Shown here: positions 26,681 to 37,290 of the stretch, in pieces
Numbering within the stretch: position 1 is the first letter of the stretch
Layout: each line of letters begins with the position of its first letter
DNA from: Phoebastria nigripes
Lineage: Eukaryota; Chordata; Aves; Procellariiformes; Diomedeidae
Assembly: GCA_035582835.1 (NCBI GenBank)
Contig: JAYKAV010000666.1
Location: forward strand, 522,421-586,420
Length of the DNA: 64,000 nt
Direction of reading: 5' to 3'
Notes under the pieces: generated by a model
Databases searched by the model: none
The model's input: the letters and a program-made list of their open reading frames with translations, nothing else
Told to the model about the DNA's origin: nothing
Made by a program: the position numbers and the translations under genes

Positions 26681-29600
26681 AAAATCACAAAGGTGATTCT
26701 CAAACACTGAAGCACAAGGGAGCTAGCTTGCTTAGGTAGCCCTACTCCTAGATACATGCTCCTGAAATGGGATTTCAGCAAATACAGCAGTTTTGGCATG
26801 GAATTGGCAGGCTCAGTGCAGGAGATGGAAGAAGCTGAATCCATTGAGATAAAGAATAATGAAAGTTTGCTAAAATACAACTTGGCTACAAAAAAGCCAG
26901 ATATTCAGTGTTTTCTGCTTTTTTTCATCACAGTATTATTCCAAATTTGGAACAATATAAGTTTTCTTAAGTAGCCAGTAGCGTATGTGGCTTGTTATAT
27001 TTAAAGTGAGTTTTACTAGATTGCTTGCTTGTGTTTTTCCTAACTTTATAATTCACACTGAAAAATCTAAATTTTAATTCTTGTCTACTTAAAGTCCAAA
27101 ATGCCTCTTTTCTTAATCTACTTCTCAATGACCTAATTAGTTTACCATTCTGAACAAGTTCTTGCAACAGTCCTGTCTTTTGAAAAGCAAGCAAGACTTC
27201 TGTCTCTGTGCTCAGAAAAGGTGTAGTTACACAGCTCTACAGAATTATTTACAGCAGCACATCTTGGTTCATCCCCTACTCTATGGATGGTCATGATGCT
27301 GTGAAACTAGATGGAAGTCCATCGAATACATCTGAATGTTCCTATGACTCTCATCCTCAGCGAAACCTGAGGGTTGTACACATTTGTGAAGCCGCTGACC
27401 AACATCACTACTTGGGAAAGCCAGAACTAGCGTCATCCTGAGCTGGGTCAGTAACTCTATCACTGTTCACGGTGCTATATAAATTACTACATCTACCTCC
27501 TTGTAACACACCTATATGCATTTCAGTTCAACTACTGCTCTTTTGCATGTCTTTATCAGACATGCGAAGATTGAGTAGTTCATAAATCTAAGACAGAATG
27601 GGCAATAAGGGGGGGGAAACTGCTTGTAAGAGGATACTACACTATCCGAAGTTACTTCCATGCTGGCGGTGGCTGAATAACCAAGCTAGCATTAACCCAC
27701 CTGTCTGGAATATCTACGGAAGTCACAATGACCAGAATACATCGTTGGCCAGTACACTGGGAAGGTGAGGTTGCAAGTTTGTGGGACTCACCAAGAAGTT
27801 ACATCCTTACATGTAAGCACATTGGCAAAGATTCCCATCTTTGCTATCATCGAGGTTTTGAGATTTATTTTCAATTAACTGTCAGTTCATCATTCTACCC
27901 CAGAGTAGGAACTCTCTGAATCTCACCTAGCATGCCTGTCATTACTTCAACTGATACCAGAGCCAGCTGTTGAAAGCTAATCCGAAAAACAGTGTCAGCA
28001 ATACAGATTCTACACTTCAGCACAGTAGTCAGAAGTTACCTGTAAGCATAAGAATAATTAACAATAACATTTCCTTTACATAAAAGGGGAGGTCAGACAG
28101 GTGGGGCTGTGCAACTGCCAGATTTTGTTTACTTTTAAATTCAGAAACTACTGCAGAAGTATTTCTTGTTGAAACATTACTGTTTGGTTTTGGCTAACAT
28201 TAGAAGAGAGGGAAAATTCTCCATTATGAAAACTCCTTAAAAGTATTTCAGCAAGCAGAGATGAGCTACAATTTTAAAAGAATTCTGAAGGTGATTGGTT
28301 AAATCTTTTCTGGCCATGGGCAGGCCTCAAGTGCGTTGCCAAAGCATTTCACAGGTTTCAGGTCTCACAATATTGCAGAGATGATGGACAAAAAAGCTAA
28401 ATCCAAAAAAAGAGCACCTTCTATAAAATCCCACATTGTGGGTGAGGAGCAAACATTGCCTGTATTCCAGCACCTGCTGATACTGTAGATTTGTAATAGA
28501 AATAACATTTGGAATTGGTTATTTGGAATAATGCCTTTGAAGACTCAAAGCACTAACAACTTAGCAGAAAACATAACGCTTTTTTGAAATCAAAAATGTG
28601 CCAATTCTTAACCTTTGTAATACCAGCATATCAGGAAAAAATGCTATAGCAACTATAAATTAATTTGAATGATACAAAGATTTTTACACATATGCAGTGA
28701 ATCTTAGGCTCTAAAAGCACATGTAATATAAGTTATTTTGTACTTTTGCATAAACTGCATAAATTACATTTTAAAAAGTCACAGCTATTAAACCTTTCCT
28801 TTCCATAAATCGTAATGACCTACATCATTTACCTGGCTTTAGAAATGCCTATTTAATGAAACACGTGCAGTCAGATACAATTGGAAGACACAAACAAAGC
28901 CTCAAAATATCAAAGCATTTAAATTATGTTTTTCCAGTTGAAACACAAAGTTTACTCTTCACCTCTTCCACTGACACGCTGAAGCAACAAACTGTTTTGT
29001 TCTTTGAGGGTAGCCATTTGTATTCAATATGAAATAGATTTCTGGATGTTAAGCATCTGAAAAGGCTAGAATCAATCTGTCTTAATTTCTAGTTTTTAAT
29101 GCTGAGGTAAGCTTTTTATGGACATGGAACCCAGTATGAAAAACATTACAGAATACCAAAAGCCATAAGACAAATAATACTCCTTTTCTAGTTGGTTTTT
29201 TTCTTTCCCATTGCTTTTAGTCCTATCTTACAAGTATTTTTAAATTAATATGATTTTTTTTAAAAAAAAATGAGAATTCCTTTTTTTATGATAAACAGAA
29301 GGAAAATAATCTCTATGAAATACACCAATAATCTGTATCACGCTTATTAAAACAGTACATTCAACTTACAACTCATTTTCAATATTACTCTTCTGCAAGT
29401 TTCAGCAATACTATACCATACATTTTTATAATCTGAAATTACAGAAACATTAAATAACTTTTTTATGATTTATTAAACCATTGTCTTCAGCACATACCAN
29501 TTTAACTCATGTCTCCTAATTTATTTGCTTCTATATTAAAAGAGCTGTTTAAATTTGACACAGGTTCAAATTTTTATCGCTGTTGTTCAGTATACCCACA

Positions 29601-32600
29601 GGGATGCATTTAGGTAACATCCAGAGGCTTTCTGAAGAAAATCATACCGTGTTTTATATACTGTCATACAACTGGTATGGTCTTAAACCCTCCCACTAAT
29701 CNTTGCGTTTTCTACGGACTGATTGGATAAGTAGCCTTTAAGCTTTTTCATACGGGAAAAAAAAACTCAGGTCTTTCGGTGTCAGAACTTCCAGGATTAA
29801 ACATTCTTTCCAGTTGTTGGCTCATGCCCTGAAGATCCCNCACTTTCAAACTTATCCCATTCTAGCTAGTTCAAAGATCAGGAAAATGAAGCCATCTTCT
29901 TTGCAGCCATAATCCATGACCCATGCTGTTAGATACTTGAGAACATCTCAAAAGCAAACTACCTTGTTTCAGCTCCCAGCGGGAGCTCAGCAGGGCACTG
30001 GATCACATGACTGCAAGCCCTACCTAGTCAGGTGACTCAATAGCTAATCTGATTTGGTGACTATAAAACTTTAATCAGTACAGTCTAATACCATCACATT
30101 CCAGAACCGATGAGGGAAGCAGCTTGGCGATGTAACAGCAAACACTAATAAGATTATGAAATAGAACTGCCACTAGGATGCAGTTTTCTAGTTCTCTATC
30201 CCATACATAAACCCAACAGAAAAATATTACTGAAAACTGATCAGGCAGACATACGTTCTTGAAACAAAATGCACTGATGTGTTTTATTCCAAAATGGATA
30301 GCATTTTGCTCATTGCCACGGAAGGACAAGAGCATATACTGAATCTCACAAGGCACAATTAAAATGTAGCAAAAACATTAATTTGAAATCAAGGAAAATA
30401 AAATGTACATCAATTACATTGTCTTGTCAAGAAACACTGCTCAAATACAGCCTCAGCTTGCATTAACTGAAGGTCCAAAGAGTTTACATCTGCAACCCAT
30501 GTAGGCTGCATGCAGTAAACAAAGAAAGGAGGCAATGACAGCCACGACAGGTGTGTTTCCTCTTATTGAGCACAAAATATCTAAAGCACACTTTAAGAAG
30601 TGCTGCTATTTTGGGGACACGAGGATATTCACCAAATCCATAGGCTAAAGCTTTTGAAGAGAAATGACAAACAAACTTGCAGATCAAATTCCAAGCATAC
30701 CTTTTCCCAAATGTTTTTATTGTTCTCACTCACCCATTGTATTCCCTCCAGTTTTTCCTTAGGGAATTCTCACCCAAAATCCTCTTAATCCATCTTAGAA
30801 TCTGCATTTGGCATAGGCAAGTAGTTGAATTGGATCAACAAGTTTACAAGAAATGGAAAATAGCGAGCTTGATTTTTCATACTAGAGTTAGGATTTGCAG
30901 TTAAAATTGACATAAATATTTGATCAGGTCTGCATGATAATATGCAAGCAGCAAGAAAGAAAAGTTGATTATTCTACAGTTTAAGACATGCCGATCTAGA
31001 CACAAAGGTTTAAACATCTCCATTTTACAATGAGCCGAGTGTGACCCTAGCCAGTTGCCAAAGCTCAGCTGACAAGAAATAACTTGCTAAGGCATTTTCT
31101 GATTACTTGCAAGTTTCTCCATGTTCTTCTTTAGTTTCTCTGCATTTCAATTCCATCCCTAGAGCAGGAATAGTANGACTTATCTACCTACTAATGTGTA
31201 TTTGAGGATGAGGGGGTTTTATATAGTAGTATCTAGAATTACAATTCCTGTGGTCTTGCTTTCTGTTAGACAGCCCCTAGTGGGATCTTTTACAGTGGCT
31301 GGAAATTCATCTTTTGGAAAGTGGACATGTGAACATAAGCAAACCTTTAGTATCATTCAAAGAGAGTAAAAAAGCTATTATTATTCCTGAAAATCATTGA
31401 CTTAAAAATAAAGAAAACTCCATAAAATTAGTTTCTTCTCTATTTGTCTGAAATGAAATGCAGGTGAAGTCAGATGTTGTAAGTGGTGTTTTCATAAGCA
31501 CATACTCACTTGTAAAGCTTTATTGTATTAAATAGTTAAATTTTTTGAAAAATTAAATCTTTGAAAAATAGCTTATTTCCACCTGCTTTCTAAACCAGTA
31601 GGCCTTTAACTGTACCCACCATCTTAAAATGTGACAGACGAAAAATTAACATCACAAACCGAGCTACTGCAATACTTTTTAATGTTCAGTTCTTATACTG
31701 AAAAACTATTTCTACTTCTCCATATTTTTTGTAATATCTGAAACAGTCTCTTCTGTTATAAGTTACAGTGTAAGAGACAGTTGCTCTATATTTCAAAGGA
31801 TGCCAACTAACAACATTTATAGCAAAAATACCACTTTATTTAAAAATACATAAAATTCTGAAATAGCTGCAAGGTTCACAGGGTGAGGTGAATTAACAGT
31901 TCACAGTCAGCAAGAGGTGCAAGGTTCAATTGCCCCCTCCCCACTGTGTGTATATGCTCTTTTCCTTACTGCATCAACTCAGCAATATAACACAAAATTA
32001 ACCTATTAAGAAAGTGGATAGATAGTTCCAAGTCAGATTAGTGAGCTGAATCAGCTCAAGAAAGGATCCAACAAGCACCAGGGTTTGTTGGGCTGAATCA
32101 CTGGAAGCAGAGGAGGAAAAGGAAACAAAACTTCTTTTTAGCAATGCTGACCTATTAGATCAGCTCAGGAGATGTTGAGATTTCCAGTAAACTTGCACTT
32201 TATGCGAGAAATTCTAAAAATTGTAGGACCACAGCACAAGTATTTGCAATTGCAAAACGCTTTCAGAATCTGGGCTCCAAAATGAAAGAGAAAAAAGAAT
32301 TATTTAGCCTCTAGTTTTAATTGCTCTGTAGGAAAATGAGATAAGAAAAAGGAAAAAAGTGTAAAAGCTACCCATCAGAGAAGTACCAATGAGAAATGGA
32401 TGAACAAGAGAGAGGGCTCAGCCCTGGATTATATTTATACCTATTACATGAAGTTAATGCAACCTATATTAGTATGTTTTACTTAAAAAAAAAAAAAAGA
32501 AATACTTTCACTCACTGAAGTAACAAAAGGAAGTGTACTGCTTAGAATGGGAGGGAAGGGAAATCACTGAGACAAAGTACATGTAGGATATCATTTGATT

Positions 32601-32844
32601 CTTTTTCTGATAGGTAAGTGGTGACTTATCAAAGATACCCTCTTTGGGTTACAAGCATTCTATTAAAAAGTTCTCTATAGATATACTGCAATTTTTAATA
32701 GTGTTATACACATCTGCAAGCACTCATATCTGAAATATTTAGGTATCTGGACTCCAGAATGACAATACAGTAGGCAATGGAAGAGCTGATGTGATGTTTT
32801 GAAAGTGGAAAACTCTCTAAGTTTCAGCCTCCCCACTCAATTAT

Positions 32845-32885
32845 ACAGCATTTACACCAGAGAATCCCACTGACAATAATGGATT
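32845..32885 (-). repeat. Ancient repeat motif, antisense copy
   Basis: The + strand has atttacaccagagaatccca followed by ctgacaataatgg, resembling 'TTTACACCAG...CCCACTGACTTCAATGG' of old amniote repeats. Confidence 0.3.
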
Positions 32886-34607
32886 CTTGAACTCTTCTAA
32901 AAAAGAATTGTGAATTACGCTTTATGCCTTTATTTTGTCAGTGTTTCCTATTCCAGATATTCACAAGTTTGTCAGATCCTACAGAAATTACATTTAATAG
33001 CTATATTTATTTCTTGCCATGTTTTTAAAGGTGTCCTTTGATTTTTTTTTTCCCCTCTGAAGACAAATACTCCTAACATCCACTGGACAATAATCTACAT
33101 TTGAAATTAAGCATTTTTTATTCAATATTTCATAGTTTGGCATTAAGACAACCTCTTGATACTCATGATAAAGATCTTAAACTGTCCACTCCTTAACATG
33201 TAAAGAAGCTTGGTCAGCAGCAAAATGAACGCAATTTGACCAGCTCAGAAGACATAATACTGAAACTTCATGCTCCTGAGCTTGAATTTGATATGAAGGA
33301 AAAACTTTGAGGTTCAGGATTGTTAACATATTGTTGCTCTTTCTTGCTGTTTGTATTTAATATGAGTATTTTTTTTTTCCTCAATTAAAAAAGAAGAAAT
33401 TAAAAATCAACTAGAAAACAACCACAGGTGTTCAAAAAACATGGTTTATAGCAATAACAAAAATCATTTATTGAAATTAAAGATGGAGAGTGGGAAATTA
33501 TAACATTAGAGCCTCATTAGTACATCCTGCTNTGTGCAAATGTCTTCAAGTCTTCAAGTAGCTTTTGATGCATCTAAAACACNAATAAATTAAAAACAAA
33601 TACACAAATACTTGTGACACTGGCTTTTCTATATGCTCATAGGGATTTCTCTTAAATTCAGAGTACTATAACATAAAGCAAGCATACGAAANTTTTTCAT
33701 TAAGATAAAAAGCATTTTAATGTCTTTGTATAAAACAAGAACAGAAAAGTAAATATCAAATTCAGATATTTCACCNATTTTTGCATACACTCAGTTTAGG
33801 GTGGTTGTTTGCTGCTATGTACAAGGCCACAGGCTACTCTCCATAAATTGCTAATAAAGAGTAAAGGACATGCTAATCTTCCAAAACACACAAAGTAAGT
33901 TTCTATGATATTAGTAACTGACTCAAAAATAAATGCTAATGAAGCACAGAAATTACATTTCTCACGTAAAGCAACTTTTTCTGCTAGAGCTCTTGGCTTA
34001 TGGCATGNTCCAGAGCCATCATACTGATGCAAGATCTTGCTTCCACATGAGAGGTCTTAAATCATACATTTATTACAGACCCACGGCTATTTACAAACGA
34101 GAGAGGGACTCCAAGCATACTCATATACTATGTTACANACAGTTACTTAAATATCATAAGAAAAAAAAAAAAGAAGGTTTTACAAATACATTTTCCTTCC
34201 TATTCACGTCCAGGCTCGCAGACAAGAAAAGCTTTTTTCGAAGGGGGTGACGCCGACGGCGCGGCACAGAGACTGGCGAGATAACCCAGGGGTGCCCAGG
34301 CCAGGCGNGCCTCTCCCTTCACGACTCGCTCTACTTCAAGACTTACTGACACCTCGGGCATCCCAGCCCCCCGAGAGAAGAGACCGAGGCTCTCCCCGCC
34401 GCGGCACGGCCGGTGAGGCCGAGTCACCGGCACCGCACTACCCACGCCTCCTCACACCGGCCCCGCGCCAGGGCGGGAAGAGGCCCGGCCGCCACCTCCC
34501 GCTACCGGCCCCCCTCAGCCCCGGCCCCGAGCTCGGACGGAGCTCCGGGACGCCCGCCGGAGCGGCACCCCACGCCCTCCGGCCCGGCCCGGTCCCGCCA
34601 CACTCAC

Positions 34608-34670
34608 CTGCCTGCTCGCTACCGGGCGCCCCAGCCCTTCCCCCGCCCCTTTAGCCCGGGACGTGCAAAC
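34608..34670 (-). other. IMMP1L: IMMP1L 5' untranslated exon 1 (approximate start)
   Basis: A consensus donor (CAG then GTGAGTG, - strand) lies at 34608/34607 inside the CpG island, 178 bp from the ELP4 start codon and pointing away from it. With the first coding exon 17 kb away and preceded by an acceptor, this is the natural first exon of IMMP1L. A GC box (CCCGCCCC on +) lies at about 34642-34649. The upstream end is inferred; a cap-site map would fix it. Confidence 0.6.
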
Positions 34671-34785
34671 AACGCGGTCTCCCATTGGATAGCGGGTTTC
34701 CCAAGCCGCTCTCCCATTGGTGGAGAGGAAAGGGCTTGATTCTTCCCGGCGTCCCCTTGCTCCTGTCAACCGAGAGGCAGCCGAG
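34608..34785. promoter_or_regulatory. Bidirectional IMMP1L/ELP4 promoter
   Basis: A TATA-less, GC-rich interval lies between the IMMP1L exon 1 donor and the ELP4 ATG. It holds two CCAAT boxes in inverted orientation (ATTGG at 34684-34688 and 34716-34720). Each lies in the same 11-mer, tctcccattgg, with a 32-bp period (about three helical turns), the arrangement typical of NF-Y sites in housekeeping bidirectional promoters. A GC box lies near 34642-34649. The start codon of ELP4 is embedded in gagATGGCGGC, which resembles a YY1 site. The motifs are seen directly; their use is inferred. Confidence 0.75.
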
Positions 34786-34957
34786 ATGGCGGCGGCGGCG
34801 GCGGCCGGCGGGGCGGCGCGGGGCCGCGGGGCCACCAGCTTCCAGCGGAAGGCCGCGACCGGCAGCCGCCTGGCCGCTGTCGCGGGCACTCGGCCTTCCG
34901 TTCGCCACGGGCAGCTGCTGCTCTCCAGCGGGCTCCCCTCCCTGGACTGTGTGCTAG
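34786..34957 (+). CDS. ELP4: ELP4 exon 1 (start codon to residue 57)
   Basis: The ATG at 34786 has G at -3 and G at +4 (good Kozak context) and is the first ATG in frame; the upstream frame is open but has no ATG. The exon encodes MAAAAAAGG (a GCG-repeat poly-alanine start), then TSFQR, then the conserved [21 protein letters not shown] block. It ends one base into a Gly codon at 34957, with donor GTTGGT. The 57 complete codons end DCVL, followed by the split Gly that starts the GGG turn in exon 2. Confidence 0.93.
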
Positions 34958-36675
34958 GTTGGTGGGGAGCGGGACCTGGGTGCTGCCCTCCCCCGCCCGG
35001 TGGCCCTCTCCTTTGCCAGGCCCTGCCTGTCATTTACCTTCCATCACCCCGCAGCTACCCCCGCAGGCTTTTCCTCCCTCCCCACAGTTCCCGGGATTGG
35101 GGGGAGGATGGGGGAGAAGGAGGAAGGGGCAGAGCAGGATCCGTTTCCCGCCTCGCGCCCCCCCTGCCCCCGTGTGAGGAGGAGGGAAGCGGTACGGGCA
35201 GGTGCGCCTGCTTTTTAGCCCGCTTGGGGAGGAGAAGATTGCCATTTACCGTTCATTTAAATCCGTTTAAGCAAGCTTTCTAGAGCGGAAAGCTACTCTG
35301 TAAATTTACTTAGTAACACATTCCTGTCGTATTTCAGACTGTAACAGTAAAGGGTCTGAAGTTTTGGGTTTTGAAAAACATGTTTGCTGAATTAGCTTGT
35401 AGCTGAATGTGGTGTAGTTCTGGTTCTTCAGTATGGCAATTTTTAGGATGTGTTTGACCAAAAGACAGAACTCTCTGTGTGGCTTTTCTGTCTTGCTTGC
35501 CACTGCTACGTCATTATAAATGCCCCGTTTAGATAAGTTACGCTGGTGTGACGCTGTTCTTACTGTCTGTGAATCTGCTTTTGCCTGCTGTCATTGTGAA
35601 GATGCTAGATAGTTCCTTGGACTGATCCGTTGTGACCATTGCTATGTTATAACCTGTGGCATGAACTAGCACCGTTTATTTTGATTGGGAGCTAATTCAT
35701 TTCATGGGTATAAACAGCATGTTTTATCTGTATGCGTTAGGGCTGCATGATCCTTCTACTAACTACTGATACAGTTGCAGTACATCTTCAGTGTACATAG
35801 ATGGGACTACTTTTAAGTGAGGAAGGCTTGACTTTAGCTTTGCTCATCCCTGGAGGAATACATGGACTATAGGAATATATCATTTTTCTTTGTAAGAACA
35901 TTCTATATGAATAATGATAAATATACAAGTTGTACCCATTCTATAAAAAAGTTTTCGCAGCCTGTGTATCTTAAGGAGAATCACACTTCTGTATCTTTTG
36001 TGTCTGTCTGTCTGTTTGGTAGGGAACATCTGCATTTCCATCAGGGATTGGCATCCTTGTGGAGAAAGCTCTTACTCTTTAAGAGAGAAGTATTTCGTTC
36101 AGTGAGTGTAATTTGTGAAACCCTTTGGTTGCATAAATATAAGATTTGCATTGAATATTCCAGTTCTTGTTCATATTCCCTTTTATAAACAATGGATTTT
36201 GCACAGCATGGGTCAGAAGATGTAGATGGCTCCCGTGGTGGCAATCCCCTAAATGTCCAGGCATTTGCTAACATAATTAGTGGTTTGTTATGGAAACTGG
36301 GGAGACTTCTTCCAGTAAACCCGGGATCCCTTCTAAAATACCTCTTCCTTGTCTTTTAAATATTCAGTAATTTCCTGACCTTAAGAAGTTTTACACTTGA
36401 ACATCAAGAAAGTTCACCAACCCTAGGAATAGCAACTTTTGAAAATACTTTTACAATGTTTTTTGGTTTGTGGCATCTTTGAATAACTGGGAAACCCTGT
36501 ATTCCTGTGTTAAATCTTTGCTAACCTCCTAGCCTTTAAATCAATGATTTCTGGAGGCTGAGTGTGTAGGCCAGGAAAGACTCATGCCAAACACGCTGTA
36601 CTATAGTAACATTTCCATTGATACCAGGTATTGGGCATTGTTGGAGACAGACTGCCCAGCTACAGGTGGACCTGT

Positions 36676-37290
36676 ACAGAATCATTGATTTTGGAGATTT
36701 CAGGAATTCATCTGCTGCAACCTTAAAGCAGGCTCAGCACTGAATTCAGAGTTGGTTGCTCAGGGCTTTGTCCAGCTGAGTCTTGAAAATCTGCAATGGC
36801 AGAGGTTTCACAGCCTCTCTGGACAACCCAGTCCAGATAATTATCTTTGTAGGGAATTAATTGACCTTAATTATCTTTGTAGGGCATTTTCTTTTTCCTT
36901 ATACCCACTTGGAACTTTTCCTGTTTCAATTTATGCCTGTTGTTTCTTGCCCTCCCACTGTGTACCTCAGCAAAGAGCTCAACTGTCTTCTCAGTAGCTT
37001 CTGTTAGGTACTGGCTGGCTGCTCTCTTCTCCAGGTTAAACAAGCCCAGTTTCTTCAGCAACTCCTCCTGGGTCATTTGCCCCATCTCAGTGCCCCTCCA
37101 CTGGACTCACTTAAGTTTATCTTTACTTCTTTCTTGTACTGAGGGGCCCAAAACTGGGCGTTGTATTCCAGATGTGATCTAATGAGTGCTGGGTAAAGGG
37201 GAGTAGTCACATCCCTTGACCAACTGACTGAGCTTCTGTTCACGCAGCCCACTATGCTGGTGACTGTAGCAGTATTGTACTTGGTCTCCT
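36676..37290 (-). mobile_element. CR1 LINE, 5'-truncated 3' fragment
   Basis: The + strand begins acagaatcattgattttgg and continues through the characteristic CR1 antisense blocks: gcctctctggacaacccagt, ctcttctccaggttaaac, and gaggggcccaaaactgggcg followed by ttgtattccagatgtgatct. This is the complement of the CR1 3' end, so the element is inserted on the - strand and truncated at its 5' end, as most CR1 copies are. It carries an internal 17-bp direct duplication (36838-36854 and 36868-36884). The left limit is good; the right limit is approximate. Confidence 0.85.

Larger units (their letters stand above)
17683..34607 (-). other. IMMP1L: IMMP1L 5' intron (about 16.9 kb)
   Basis: Separates the untranslated exon in the CpG island from the exon with the start codon. 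The content is AT-rich with many short, unrelated open frames. I recognise only low-complexity runs (A-run 18975-18996, A-run 32485-32498), degraded ancient repeat motifs (about 19098-19145, 32845-32885), a 21-bp-period duplication (26642-26680) and a MAF-like palindrome (32042-32058). Additional untranslated exons could be present but cannot be recognised from sequence alone. Confidence 0.65.
1..34670 (-). other. IMMP1L: IMMP1L gene, partial (3' end off the left edge)
   Basis: Inner mitochondrial membrane peptidase subunit 1, an S26-type signal peptidase. With IMMP2L it removes sorting signals from proteins bound for the intermembrane space. Four coding exons join in frame to 144 codons (35 + 29 + split codon + 42 + 37) and follow the roughly 166-residue vertebrate protein almost without gaps. 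In order: a hydrophobic N-terminal segment (about residues 14-35) that anchors in the inner membrane; the SGPSMEPT box with catalytic Ser40; the NICKRVIG box with Lys83 as general base; and the EGDN/STDSR box (residues 116-127). The last about 22 residues are not found on the - strand of 1-2182, so the terminal exon lies outside. The 5' untranslated exon sits in the CpG island next to ELP4. The right end given here is an estimate of the transcription start. Identity is secure; untranslated parts are approximate. Confidence 0.93.
34200..35250. other. CpG island spanning the gene pair
   Basis: This is the only extended GC- and CpG-rich tract in an otherwise AT-rich window. It covers IMMP1L exon 1, the shared promoter, ELP4 exon 1 and the first about 300 bp of ELP4 intron 1. 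Stop codons are scarce here on both strands, so several long overlapping open frames appear; apart from ELP4 exon 1 these are compositional artefacts. The limits are judged by eye. Confidence 0.85.

Noticed and set aside
27208..27441. 77-codon open frame in the IMMP1L 5' intron
   Set aside because: No family resemblance; overlapped by an antisense frame of similar length; treated as chance.
34247..34654. 135-codon + strand open frame in the CpG island
   Set aside because: Pro/Arg-rich shadow frame over the IMMP1L first exon and promoter; no domain and no splice logic.
34515..35033. 172-codon open frame on the - strand across ELP4 exon 1
   Set aside because: It lies wholly in the CpG island, is antisense to a confirmed exon, is low-complexity Arg/Pro/Gly/Ala, and matches no family; stop scarcity from GC content explains it.
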